Below, piece by piece: positions 55,001 through 63,300 of a stretch of 64,000 bases of DNA. Numbering within the stretch: the first letter of the stretch is position 1; each line of letters opens with the position of its first letter. The position numbers and the translations under genes were made by a program. Under the pieces are notes generated by a model. It was not told the origin of the DNA, did not search any database, and worked only from the letters and a program-made list of their open reading frames with translations. Source of the stretch: Monarcha castaneiventris obscurior (taxonomy: Eukaryota; Chordata; Aves; Passeriformes; Monarchidae); the NCBI GenBank assembly GCA_026261815.1, contig JAMPIT010000417.1, positions 1,211,501 to 1,275,500 on the forward strand, given 5' to 3'.

Positions 55001-55100
55001 TTTCTTGTTACAGAAAGCATGGATGTCCCAGATAGAAACAGCAATCTCCAATTACACCACACAACATGAAACCAAGAAAGAAAGTCTGCTTCCCTGTTGA
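24327..55100 (+). CDS. PLEKHG7: PLEKHG7, Dbl-family RhoGEF (DH-PH), whole gene, 16 coding exons
   Basis: Joined coding exons: 24327-25031, 26188-26210, 31453-31580, 32871-32911, 34770-34865, 35910-36059, 38045-38140, 40375-40470, 41756-41869, 43603-43777, 45718-45833, 46605-46698, 47164-47243, 48500-48659, 53426-53523, 55014-55100. All introns are GT-AG and phases agree throughout, giving 752 residues and a stop. By family, the DH domain catalyses GDP/GTP exchange on Rho GTPases at membranes, and the PH domain helps with lipid binding or DH regulation; the GTPase target cannot be read from sequence. The DH domain (about 355-550) holds the first-helix motif and the RYPLLL core. The PH domain (about 600-740) ends with the invariant Trp at 727. 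Identity rests on my memory of the human protein, which matches exon by exon from exon 3 onward. Odd points are a His in the DH core motif and a shortened C-terminus. No CpG-island promoter is visible, so expression may be restricted (inference). Confidence 0.92.
26188..26210 (+). CDS. PLEKHG7: PLEKHG7 coding exon 2 (23-nt microexon)
   Basis: The acceptor TTCTTTTAG and donor AAAG|GTATGC bound only 23 nt, encoding ESGLPMQ plus the first two bases of an Arg codon. That split codon completes exactly with the first base of exon 3, giving the MQRSAQRRR junction I recall in the human protein. The phase match is the main support. Alone the exon is not a multiple of three, so skipping it would shift the frame. 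Confidence 0.82.
28373..28495 (-). mobile_element. CR1 LINE 3' fragment, older copy
   Basis: Read on this strand it opens with the CR1 tip as ATCACAGAATCACAGAG and continues with CAACCTCCCTGCTCAAGCAG, a typical older CR1 phrase, so the element is antisense to PLEKHG7. Similarity fades after about 28495, and the right border is approximate. It lies in intron 2, about 600 bp left of the palindrome. Confidence 0.7.
29100..29184. repeat. Perfect 85-bp palindrome in PLEKHG7 intron 2
   Basis: Arms 29100-29141 and 29143-29184 are exact reverse complements (42 of 42 pairs, checked base by base) around one central G at 29142. Pairing stops at 29099/29185 (C against C). The unit is AT-rich and does not look like CR1 or the LTRs in the window. 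In the pre-mRNA it would form a near-perfect hairpin of about 40 bp with a minimal loop. It could be a recent template-switch event, an unknown foldback element, a small-RNA precursor or an assembly artefact. Confidence 0.95.
31453..31580 (+). CDS. PLEKHG7: PLEKHG7 coding exon 3, linker
   Basis: A 128-nt exon between TCTCACAG and GCAG|GTCAGA. It encodes a basic stretch ([19 protein letters not shown]) followed by an acidic and aromatic segment. RRRSS resembles a basophilic kinase site, which is inference only. It lies N-terminal to the DH domain, where related GEFs carry autoinhibitory or regulatory sequence. An extended open frame of 147 codons across this exon (31424-31867) includes intron and should not be taken as the exon. 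Confidence 0.88.
32871..32911 (+). CDS. PLEKHG7: PLEKHG7 coding exon 4, small linker exon
   Basis: A 41-nt exon (acceptor ACCCATTAG, donor GTT|GTGAGT) encoding [14 protein letters not shown], using the last base of exon 3 for its first codon. Exons 2, 3 and 4 sum to 192 nt (64 residues), so the three together keep the frame although none does alone. The peptide is strongly basic. A 163-codon minus-strand open frame overlaps it and looks like chance. Confidence 0.87.
34770..34865 (+). CDS. PLEKHG7: PLEKHG7 coding exon 5, pre-DH linker
   Basis: A 96-nt phase-0 exon between CATCCAACAG and TTTAAG|GTAACA. It encodes [15 protein letters not shown] followed by a Cys- and aromatic-rich segment (residues 300-331). 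The beginning matches GKDKQKQ in my memory of human PLEKHG7, which led me to find this exon. It continues the linker into the first DH helix. Length is a multiple of three, so skipping it would not shift the frame. Confidence 0.87.
35910..36059 (+). CDS. PLEKHG7: PLEKHG7 coding exon 6, start of DH domain
   Basis: A 150-nt phase-0 exon (acceptor ATCAATAG, donor AAGATG|GTAACG), residues 332-381. It contains the first conserved region of the DH domain, [19 protein letters not shown]. Glu368 in TSE sits where Dbl proteins have the conserved Glu of the TE..Y motif, which contacts the GTPase switch region (family knowledge). The catalytic Glu is therefore retained. Confidence 0.93.
38045..38140 (+). 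CDS. PLEKHG7: PLEKHG7 coding exon 7, DH domain
   Basis: A 96-nt phase-0 exon (acceptor GGTTTTAAAG, donor AACAAG|GTAAGT), residues 382-413. It encodes a helical DH segment with [18 protein letters not shown]. The pattern of a Phe followed by N..EL is typical of the DH helix in which a structural Phe precedes the L..LH or ELN region. The donor is close to consensus. Confidence 0.92.
40375..40470 (+). CDS. PLEKHG7: PLEKHG7 coding exon 8, DH domain
   Basis: A 96-nt phase-0 exon (acceptor CCCTTACTTAG after a long pyrimidine tract, donor AACG|GTAACA), residues 414-445. It encodes the helical segment [17 protein letters not shown] and a serine-rich turn. This part of the DH domain looks the most diverged from the human sequence I recall, but length and phase agree. 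Confidence 0.9.
41756..41869 (+). CDS. PLEKHG7: PLEKHG7 coding exon 9, DH domain
   Basis: A 114-nt phase-0 exon (acceptor TTTTCTGCAG, donor CTGAAA|GTAAAG), residues 446-483. It encodes [20 protein letters not shown], matching the usual DH pattern of Y..YC.NY..A...L. The donor is weak at the last exon base (A instead of G). It is followed 15 nt later by a UGC/UGU-rich repeat that could influence its use. Confidence 0.92.
41885..41920 (+). repeat. (TTG/CTG)n-like trinucleotide repeat after exon 9
   Basis: An imperfect run of TTG and CTG triplets starting about 15 nt downstream of the exon 9 donor. In RNA it gives repeated UGCUGUUG units, similar to sites bound by MBNL and CELF splicing factors (family knowledge). 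A regulatory role is inference. Confidence 0.8.
42898..43446 (+). mobile_element. Solo LTR, ERVL-like, with AGAGC target duplication
   Basis: A 549-bp element running from TGTCCTTGGTTTGG to AACTATGACA, so it has TG...CA ends. The 5 bases before (42893-42897) and after (43447-43451) are both AGAGC, a perfect 5-bp target-site duplication as expected for ERVL-class integration. The sequence resembles an LTR family abundant in passerine genomes (memory). No internal retroviral genes are present, so it is a solo LTR left by recombination. It sits in PLEKHG7 intron 9 in the sense orientation, about 156 bp before exon 10. It carries a pyrimidine tract and AG at 43383 that resemble a splice acceptor. 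Confidence 0.88.
43603..43777 (+). CDS. PLEKHG7: PLEKHG7 coding exon 10, DH core motif
   Basis: A 175-nt exon ending CCATAA|GTAAGT. It starts at a tandem acceptor CAGCAG: I chose the second AG, giving K|WCEQNE as I recall in human; the first AG (exon from 43600) would add one Gln. It encodes the third conserved DH region, [19 protein letters not shown], at residues 496-514. Most Dbl proteins have Gln before the Arg (P.QR); here it is His505. Arg509-Tyr510 of the core motif are retained. A solo LTR ends about 156 bp upstream. Confidence 0.92.
45718..45833 (+). CDS. PLEKHG7: PLEKHG7 coding exon 11, DH-PH junction
   Basis: A 116-nt exon (acceptor CACATTTCAG, donor CCAGAG|GTAAGC). Its first two bases complete the Arg codon begun in exon 10. 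It encodes [17 protein letters not shown] and a Trp-rich stretch ([13 protein letters not shown]), forming the end of the last DH helix and the linker toward the PH domain. The phase closes at a codon boundary. Confidence 0.93.
46605..46698 (+). CDS. PLEKHG7: PLEKHG7 coding exon 12, start of PH domain
   Basis: A 94-nt exon (acceptor TTTTTTTGGGTCAAG, donor GCAG|GTAATG), residues 581-611 plus one base. It encodes the first PH beta strands, [11 protein letters not shown]. In DH-PH proteins the segment R.LL.EG.L is the standard start of the PH domain. The acceptor is AAG rather than CAG, but frame and homology support it. Confidence 0.9.
47164..47243 (+). CDS. PLEKHG7: PLEKHG7 coding exon 13, PH domain strands
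   Basis: An 80-nt exon (acceptor TTTCCTTCTCAG, donor AAAAAG|GTAATA), residues 612-638 including the split Glu codon. It encodes [17 protein letters not shown] followed by a Lys/Arg-rich end (TKIKRSKK). This matches the PH consensus in which hydrophobic strands carrying LF.D.LL precede a basic loop that often contacts phosphoinositides. No specific lipid preference can be read from this. Confidence 0.94.
48500..48659 (+). CDS. PLEKHG7: PLEKHG7 coding exon 14, PH domain insert
   Basis: A 160-nt exon (acceptor TTCTATTCCCAG, donor TTACAG|GTATGT), residues 639-691 plus one base. It encodes a long loop with [15 protein letters not shown], then the PH strand [12 protein letters not shown] and a short hydrophobic strand. 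The loop is longer than in a minimal PH domain. Both ends fit the human sequence I recall. Confidence 0.92.
48660..53425. other. PLEKHG7 intron 14 (about 4.8 kb)
   Basis: Contains the 1-kb CR1 copy and, at about 52445-53060, a patch visibly richer in GC than its surroundings that carries a 176-codon minus-strand open frame without recognisable domains. The remainder shows nothing identifiable. Confidence 0.75.
49462..50468 (+). mobile_element. CR1 LINE, 5'-truncated (about 1 kb, end of ORF2 plus 3' UTR)
   Basis: Sense-strand CR1 in PLEKHG7 intron 14. The left part keeps a decayed reverse-transcriptase end with FIDDINLGG (near 49603), corresponding to the FADD catalytic motif of CR1, plus the downstream LQ.D.DRL..QAE and KC..LHF segments. 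The 3' part has typical CR1 phrases such as GAACAGGCTGCCCAGGGAGG. Stops and frameshifts interrupt the frame, so it is not active. The 3' tip differs from the ATTCTATGA subfamily, ending near TGACTCATTGATTCA. Confidence 0.88.
53426..53523 (+). CDS. PLEKHG7: PLEKHG7 coding exon 15, PH domain
   Basis: A 98-nt exon (acceptor ACATTTTTTTCACAG, donor GCCAAG|GTAGGT), residues 692-724. It encodes [12 protein letters not shown] and [13 protein letters not shown], the late PH strands leading to the C-terminal helix. It follows the gene's second-longest intron (about 4.8 kb), which carries a 1-kb CR1 fragment. Confidence 0.93.
54330..54383 (-). mobile_element. CR1 LINE 3' tip
   Basis: A short fragment with CATAGAATCATAGAATAG then GGGTTGGAAGGGACCTTTA, the reverse complement of the CR1 3' end. 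Only about 55 bp are recognisable. It is antisense in PLEKHG7 intron 15. Confidence 0.88.
55014..55100 (+). CDS. PLEKHG7: PLEKHG7 coding exon 16, PH C-terminal helix and stop
   Basis: The last coding exon starts after TTTCTTGTTACAG. It encodes [12 protein letters not shown], the C-terminal PH helix with its near-invariant Trp (727), and ends [10 protein letters not shown] then TGA at 55098-55100. The human protein, from memory, continues slightly further to a terminus like AESSEI. The codons for ESSEI and a TAA are visible at 55099-55116 in another frame, so the bird end looks like a one-base frameshift relative to mammals. Confidence 0.9.
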   Translation, partial: KAWMSQIETAISNYTTQHETKKESLLPC

Positions 55101-55505
55101 ATCCTCTGAAATTTAACAATGTCAGCACAGCACTGACAGAACCAGTGGAAGACTATTCTGGTGATAATATAGTTATGTCTTTTCAGAATGCCTTAGGTCT
55201 TTGAAGCTAACAGATCTCTGACTTGAATAGACAAAAGTAAGGAGCTTGGAGCACAGCATGTAGGAGTAAGTTGGAGGAGGGGAATGAGCTGTGCAACAAT
55301 TCTATTGCTCCTAGATGCTCCTTTGCTTCACCTAGGGAAGACTCTTGCCACCCAGGGAAGCTTTAATAGAGCTTGTCATTTCCTAGAAAGCATGACAGGG
55401 GAAAAACCCCTGTGTTGGTAAGGACAACTCATTCACCTGAGACGTTTAGAAGGGTTATTCCATCATTCAAACTGTATTAATAAATTTCATTCCATTATGT
55501 AGCCA
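55101..55505 (+). other. PLEKHG7: PLEKHG7 3' UTR (predicted)
   Basis: About 400 nt from the stop to the likely cleavage region after the AATAAA at 55479. The right end is estimated from the signal and a following GU-rich stretch (TATGTGTCTC near 55520). No repeat or other gene is seen in it. Confidence 0.5.
55479..55484 (+). promoter_or_regulatory. Polyadenylation signal AATAAA for PLEKHG7
   Basis: Canonical AATAAA, the first good signal downstream of the stop codon, followed by a U/GU-rich element at about 35-45 nt. This spacing is usual for cleavage 10-30 nt after the hexamer. Confidence 0.55.
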
Positions 55506-56901
55506 TAGCTGCTGATAATTATGTGTCTCTACCTACTAACCTGTAATATCACAAGGTGTTTTTTGCATTAATGCTGAGCATGTGTATATATGTGTATATA
55601 TGTATGCACTTACCTGGTCCAGTGCTCTCCAGATACAGCCTAGGCCACTGTGACACACAACTTCCTGCTCTTCCCCTGTGCCTATTATGGGCAAGTTTTT
55701 GTCACAGCTTCCTGGGAAAGAACAGCCATCAGGCCCTGTGCCAAGTGGTGAATGTGTGAAGCAGGAGGGCAGAACAGTGCAGGCAGCAGATCTGCAACAG
55801 GACACTGCACAAGCTGCTAACAATGCCTTGCCACAACTTGGCTGACATAGCTGTGCTCCATCTCCCCAGTCCCATGCTCAGCTGCACACTGCATCACACC
55901 GAGGGCCCACCAGAACCTCACAGCATCTTGAAACCAGTGTTGACTCAACAGAAAGGTATTTCAAGCCCAGAGGAGCCACACCTGACAGACTAAGGTCTGT
56001 GCTTTGTGTGCTGGCAGAAGGGAGAGGCTATTTCACTTTGTATACTTTTTACCAAAACAACCTTAAGCCAGGTCTACTCACTTTACCAGACAAGTAGCCA
56101 TTCCTGGAGAGCAGCATGTCTCCAAGGAGGACAGCCCAGAGGAAGGAAGTATTTACACACAGGCTTGTCTTCATGGAGACACAAGCTCAATAGGCTTTTC
56201 TGTGGTGAGACAGACACCTCAGGAAAGACACCTCAGGAAGCAGTCAAGGCAGAAATTGACTTCCCAATTCAAACTGCCTTTCAGAGGAGACCTCTTCTCT
56301 CCATCTTTCTCCATATCCACACAGAGGCCCTGCTTCAATAGTCAAACATGGGGTTTTGTTCATGCACCCACAATTCAAGTGGCTTTGTCACACAACTGAT
56401 CTCCCACATTATTCATCTGGCTTCTCTCTGCAACACAGTTCCACCCTGAAAGCTTTCCATTTCACAAGTGATTTAGACCTTCATTGGTCTAAAAAATAAT
56501 ACAAGTGCTACTTTTGAATCTTCCATTTATGCCAATTGTCCAACTGCATTGAATGTGATGTCTGAACATAGCCAGTGACAGAAGGACTTTCATCAAATGT
56601 GGGATACCCAGCAGCCTCGCACAGATGTTGGGAATGGAAAGATTACTCTGAATTTAACCTGTGAAAAAAACAGATTTGAAAAACAGTCATTATTACTGTG
56701 TCCTCAGGAATGTGAAAACCTTTGTTGCAACTCCCCACAACTCTAAGATACTGGAACATTTAGCTTGTTCTTACATGTGTGGCTTCCCTACAGTGCATTT
56801 GTAAAACGATATATCCACCATTTCAAAGTAGCTGTGCTGTCTGAAACAGGGCAAGGTAGTTTTGAATGATATAACCTGGTCTATTAGAAAGGTCTAATTT
56901 T

Positions 56902-56920
56902 TTTATTATTATTATTATTA
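56902..56920 (+). repeat. (TTA)n microsatellite containing a minus-strand AATAAA
   Basis: Several TTA triplets follow a T run. On the minus strand this reads as AAT repeats ending AATAAA (plus-strand TTTATT at 56902-56907), so it could act as a poly(A) signal for a leftward gene. Confidence 0.75.
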
Positions 56921-57908
56921 ATCATTCCTTTAACAGATTAGAAAACAAAAATGACATTTCAGCAACAATTCATCATGGTTTATACAGAACCCGTTGATGC
57001 ATGGTGTCACCTTCTCATTCAAATCCACAGCCATCTTTCAGATCACAGAGTTTAAGAATTACAGTGCACACTGGACTAAATTCTTCCACAATGTAAGGCA
57101 CAACTACATGATCACAACTAGTAAACACAAACACTGAAAGTAGAACTTAAAGAGAATAAAAGTTCAATTAAAGAGAAATAAAACCAAAACAGACTCATGC
57201 AAAAAATCTATCTATACCTAACAAGATGGTATGATCCAGTTTAGAAGTACAGTACTCTGTAAGTAAAACTGCAACGTAAGTCTTTTATAATACATTACTT
57301 CTAAATACCGAGTAGAAACTTATATTTCTTCCATTTATATTTTATACAATTATACAGAAATTAAGCTGTATGAACAATATTCACATCTGCAATAATAAAC
57401 TGATCATTAAAAGTCAGAAAAGAGGCAAATGAGACCATGTAATTTGTGGCACGCATCCATTACAGAACACCATTCATCAAGTTCACATCTCGAGTACTGA
57501 AGAAAAAAGACATGACCAAATGAATGGTATGTTTGGTGACTGAGGCTATCTGTATCCAAACAACAAAGCTCCATACAAAATTGGTTTTACCCAGCAGACC
57601 ATAATTATGAAAGCTTGTGGTTATGATTTACTTCCTGTCCAACAGCTACAGTTTGAAAGGTTGAAACTACAGAAGTTAAAAGAATTTAAAATAATTTACA
57701 GTAACTTGAAACTGTTGGATACTTTCAAATACACATAAAAAATAAAAAGACTTAACTCTTTTCCCTTTTGGTGATAAACTTTTGCAATTTTGGCATTCAC
57801 TATAACTTTTACATAGCATGACAGTGAGAAAACCTTATTAAACTTACCTAATGTTTGAATTTCACACTGAGAGGTAGCTTAAATTAAATCTTATGTAATG
57901 GCATCAAG

Positions 57909-57929
57909 TGGGGGGGGTTGGGGGTGGGA
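57909..57929 (+). other. G-rich tract, possible G-quadruplex
   Basis: Runs of eight, five and three G separated by TT and T, followed by a T tract. With G in some loops this fits four runs of three G. It lies downstream of PLEKHG7 in gene-free sequence; a function is not shown. Confidence 0.5.
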
Positions 57930-59859
57930 CTTTTTTTTGTGACTTTTTTTCTTTTCTTAAAAAAGTGATTATTTCTATACAAGCAGCATTTTGGACATAT
58001 TACTATAAAAAGCTCTGGTATTTGCTAACCCAGTGAGACATTCTTTCAAACATCCCTTTTGTGCCAGGAATCAAGCTCCAGCATGAAACAATGGAGGACT
58101 TTGCCATAAAGCCAACAGTAGTAGCCTGGACCTGCCAGCACTGACCTGTTGACATAAAACAATGAACATCCTTTCCTGGCCCTCTTTTCCCAAAAAAAAA
58201 AGCAGGAAATACAGATGGATTTGGTTATAGTGTTATGTTTCAGTCACAGAGGGAGGAAAAATTGGAAAACATGCCTACCAGGCTCCTGCTTTCATACAAC
58301 ATTGACCTAAAGGGGTAGCAGGGCTTCAGCAATCTTCAAATGCAGAGACACTTCTCTACCTGCTGCATAGTGAGGGCGAAGTATGTGGAGAGCTACAGAC
58401 AATAGGCAGAGTTTATTACCTTACTCAGTACCTACACTCTTCATTATTGTGAACTTAAGTGGTATCTAATGTTCTCTCTAAACATGCTAACCTTTTTATT
58501 CAGTGTCCCTTTAAAAAGAAATAGAAAAAATACCTCAAAAACCACATTTCCATGGCAGGACTGATACGCTATTATAGCTAGTTTTGAAAAGTACATCAAT
58601 TAGTGTTTTTGGACAGGCTGTGTTTGGACAATAATTTTAAACTTATTCTAGAAGGGATGCTGAGGTGAAGACTTTGAAACCAAAGAAATAGACAACTGGG
58701 AAGATCCTTACAAATACATAAAATTCTCTTTTTTTCTCATTTTATAATCTTAAAATGAAGTTCTACAAAGATGTGTTTGACTAACATGGGTTTTGTTGAT
58801 ACATGTGCTCTCAGATGATGATTTTGGTTTTGGTAAAAGGAACTGTGAGCGCAATTCTCCTTAGGGCCAAATGCATACAGTGAAAAACCCAGCTGACAAT
58901 AAACCTGCTGTCCAACGACTACAGCTAACATGCAATGCACATGATGCCATTCCACTTACTGTAGATTCTCTTAGTTAGACAGCAAAAAGTGCACAGTGCA
59001 AATGAGAGTGTTGTTTCCTAGTTCTCTGCGAATATGGGAACAGGAGGGGTGGTACCTGGAAGAGCAGTTTATCAGTTTCAACACACTCAAATAATGCTAT
59101 CATTCTTCTTGGCATAGTTTATATTCTGTTTGACCTTCAATTCCAGCATTGTTGTGTCCATCACTGAGTACTGGCCATATATTTTTTAAAAGTTTTGCAA
59201 CAAGCATTTATTCCCACTCCATGGTTAACTAACATTTAACAATCCAGAAGAGCAGCTGAGTTTTCCAGGTCCCTTTATAAATGTCACTTCTCTTACATCT
59301 AGCATGAGAAGATATAATTGTTCTGGCTCATGTAATACAAACACAGAGAGGTTACTTCATGCTTCTGCTCCCAAATCTCTCCTTGCTTCACTACTAAAAA
59401 AGCTTTTCCAGTGAGGATTCACAAATAATCCTAATGGTCCCAAAGCCAAAAAAATAGTTACTCATTGTTTTTGTGTACCTAGTGCTCCACATTAAATGGC
59501 AACTTGGTTACTTGACACCTTTCAAAAACAGAGGCAAAAACCCACATTGCACCCTACAGCTTAGACTCTTGTGCCAGAGAGTGAAGACAGCTGAAAAATG
59601 GGATCCCTCTAAACCTCTTGCCTCTGTTGGAAGCTGCAGCAGAAAATTCCTTTTGTCTCTTCATCTCCAGACAGCAACTCTTCCTACTGTGACTCATTAC
59701 TTTTATCCTCTTCATTCAACCTCTGCAGAAGGGGGAAGATTACTGTAGGGAGTACATGGGGAGAAGAAATAAGTAACAGTGAACCACAGCCAGCTAAGAT
59801 CAAAAGCCTGCCACCGAGCTCTGCAATGCTACCTGTCTCCAGTAATGATGTACCGTTGA

Positions 59860-60317
59860 TGATGCCATGATGATTTTTTGCCTTTTCTTTTATACCCTTT
59901 TATACCTTATAACTTCTGTATTCTTAGTGTTTTTTAGCCTACATTCTTAGACTTGTTTGTCAAGCTAGGAGACTAAACAGTTTAGAGGTTTCGTAGTTAG
60001 GGAGCAGTATGCCCCAGACCCCAAGGTCCTCTCCAGAACACGTTTTGTAAACTAAGATAGAACCATCCAGGGGAAGGCTCCTTGGGGAGGGGGGCTCATT
60101 CGAGCCTCTCATTAGGGAATCTTTGATAGAGATGCTAATTAGTAAGACCTACAATGTTATACCCAATCTTTTTGGGTGGGCGTTGCGGTGTGCATTTGGG
60201 TGCATTCAACCTGGACATAGTGCACCTAAGGATCCTTTAAATAAATACAGAGGTAAAACCCCTTTTTCCCTTCTAACCACGTTTGATTCTTGATTTTAAG
60301 ACCAGGAAAAGGCATCA
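59860..60317 (+). mobile_element. Probable endogenous-retrovirus LTR (solo)
   Basis: The segment begins TGATGCC and ends GGCATCA, exact inverted ends with TG...CA. It contains CTTTAAATAAATACAGAG near 60234, which reads as a promoter and poly(A) region about 80 bp from the end, as in an LTR. No clear target duplication flanks these borders, so they may be off by a few bases. No internal viral gene is adjacent. The family is not certain; an ERVK-like LTR is a guess. Confidence 0.55.
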
Positions 60318-63300
60318 CTGACATGAGGCCAGAGTGAAACAGTGGGATTTGGCATTTGTGAGGCAAAAATGCAAGGGACTGTGGGTTTTTGACTGGAAAG
60401 AGAGGTGTTGTCTCCAGGAAGTTAGAAGAACCCTTCCCAACCATTAGTAAGACATCCTTTACATATTCACAAAAGCTTCCATAGCTTGTCTCTGCCCACA
60501 AAGCAGCTGGTCTCTCACATTCTGCTCTCACAGCAATTCTGAATGTGGATGGACAGATGGGATAGTTGGGACAGTTTCAAGAGCAAAGCCCACACTTCAC
60601 TGCCCCATTCCTGATGCCATAGTAATGACTAAGGATGCTTGAGGATCCCACAAACCTACCGGTTTGAGTGCTGGTTTTGACATTATTTTCACCTCTTCCT
60701 CTATAATAGCCGCTCCTCATTGAACCAGAGCAATCTGCCTCTTGCTAGAGGCTGTAAAAACACATCACTCTGCATCCTCCACTTCCAAGACTCAGTCTCT
60801 TCTGCCATTTTGTTATTTTTTCCCTCTGTTCCTATGTCTGCAGTCTGAAAAATCAGTACATTAAACTGTTTCGCCTGGAATCATTTAATTTACTGTGGTA
60901 AAAGTTACCAGGCTTTTTACTTGGTTTTCCTATTACTTAGATTTTAAAGCAGTGGAACAAAAAGCCCATGTTCCTGTTGAAACATGCCCATCAAAACAGT
61001 CAGACTCTGCAAGCCTATTTGTAAATAGACAGCTTTTCACCTTCCAGTTTCCCTTATTGTGGGACATTTCATTGAGCTTGAACACAGCTTCCAACCTGGA
61101 AGTGAAGCCAAGCATTACAGAGTCAGTATACCATCATCTTGTCAACAAATACAGACCAGCACTAAGAATTACAAGCACAAAAGAAGGAGCATAAGACTCA
61201 GCAATGGAGTCATAAATTTACTCCAGTGAAAAGCTGTAGAAGTTGTGACCTATTGCTGCAGAATCAAAGCTCAAGCATGAAAGTTTCTACTCCATTGTTC
61301 CTCCAGATTTTAACAATCCTTCTTTCTACAAATGTGTGTTCAAAAAGCATTTCCATCCCCTCAAAAAGCTGGTTATATAAACTGGCCAGCAAAGAGCAAC
61401 TTTCAAAAATCAAGCTGGTTTTACCCTGAAGCTGAAGAGCTCCACACCAAGGTGTGATCTGCAGTCAACCAACTGCACTGCTTCAGCAACCTGCTGAGAA
61501 AGGTGACTCTGCTTTGTCTTTACACAAAGGGATCCCAAAAAGCTGAACTAAGAGCAACCTCAGAGCTTCTACCACTGCAGAAGTCTCTCCTGAGCTCTCA
61601 CACATTCCCAGTCAAAAGCAAAACACCTAAACACAACTGCATCTTCTAACCACTTTCTTAGCTCCCCTGAAAGATCTCCATCTTCCTCTGCTTCATGTAT
61701 TTTGATCTTATGCAGCTGTGGGAAGTTTCTCCCTTCCCTCTAAAAATCCCTCCTGTCCTCTGTGGTTGTCCTTCACCCTGAGAACAGCACAAAGCTCTGT
61801 GTTACACAGAAGGGCAGAATGCATCTAGGCTGGAGCAGGACTAATACTGTCCCAGCTCAGCTCTGTAGGGTCCTGCGTGCCCCCACAGACGCACGGGTGG
61901 GTTCAGCAATATTGCTGGTAGCAAAGAGTCAGGAAGGGTATTTGTGTACATTCCAGCAGGAGCATTTACTGCTCCAACACTGAAGGCTGCAGAGGCAAAT
62001 ACAAACGTGATCCCGAAACTCAGTTTTATCCGGGAGTGGGGAAAGGTGGGACGAGGGAACAGGGACCAATGGGGAAGCTCTGGGGGAGTGACAAGGTGTA
62101 GAGGCCAACAGCCAACCGGGGAATCCAAACTGGGATAGATTAACATAACTGAACCATGCATCCTGGGAGAAGCCTTTTGGTCACCTTAACATGCAGTGGT
62201 TCTTGTGGTACTAGGGACGTGTCTTACTGAAAACTCTCTGCTCCTTGTAATGTATTTTCATCGGCCACCACACACATCTCTACTTTTCCCACATTCCTAA
62301 AGTCACACAAAGAAAGACTCTAAAGCAAATCTTTCGGTTTCTCTCAGTAAATAAATAAATAGAAAAAAAAATTCCCAGAGGCAGAGATTCTGTTCATATT
62401 TTCTATTCAAAAGATTCTTATGCCAAACAGTCACACTGATGAAGAGAAACAGGGACTCCAGAGGCTCTGTTCATACGGAATTGTTGCAGCAATTGTTTTT
62501 TTTGAGCAAGCAACTCTCAAATTCAAACCAGAAAAGCAGGTCAGTGTTTTGTATGAACCACAGTGGGAACCCAATCCCTTTTACAGTGACAAGAACAAGT
62601 TACATCATTCAGCTGGCTTTTGGGAAATAAGAACTGAATTTTAAGAAAGCTCCTTGTCGTTGCAAATGTAGAACTAGCTGGGTAAGTTAAAAGGGAATAT
62701 GAAACATATAGATCACTACTTCTGGAGTAGAAGGATAAAGTTTCTTCACTTGACAGTTAATCAAGACAAGACATTTTTCATGAAGGAGACACTTCTTCAT
62801 TCACATATAGAGCTGTAACTAGATAAAAGCAAACAAATCTTCCTAATGATGACTAAGCTTCCGTCATTGTGACAGAATTTGATTCCTTGCCTCAGGAAAG
62901 AAGCAGAGGAATTCAGGACACAACCGTTTTTTTCTGAACAGCTGGCAAATTTTGGTAAGATACTGAAGCATTTGGGGGGTGGAGAATTTATTAGGGTATT
63001 TAAGACAAAAACCTCCTAAATATTGGAAGACATACCCCCTGCTTGAAGAAATAATCTTAAAGGTTTTGAAATACCAGATACACAGGGAAGAAAAGTTAGA
63101 GACAGGCAGGCAAAAACAATGAGGTGCAAAGAAAATCACAACAAAAAAGAAGTTCGGAGCCTACATGAACTGTACAAGAAACTTCTGTTCCCAGTACAGA
63201 AAATATGAATAAATATTTAAAATCATATATAGTGGCCTCTTAGGTAGAGCTGTTTGGCTCATAACTAAGCCAGCAGCAGGAGATTCACACCACCATTCTG

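Larger units (their letters stand above)
55506..59859. other. Downstream region, possible 3' UTR of a convergent gene
   Basis: No open frame of note. From about 56890 the sequence is AT-rich and apparently free of known repeats, and the minus strand has AATAAA at 56907-56902, consistent with the end of a leftward transcript. In human the gene after PLEKHG7 is EEA1 on the opposite strand (memory), so this may be EEA1 3' UTR. No EEA1 coding sequence such as the FYVE zinc finger was found here. Confidence 0.25.
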
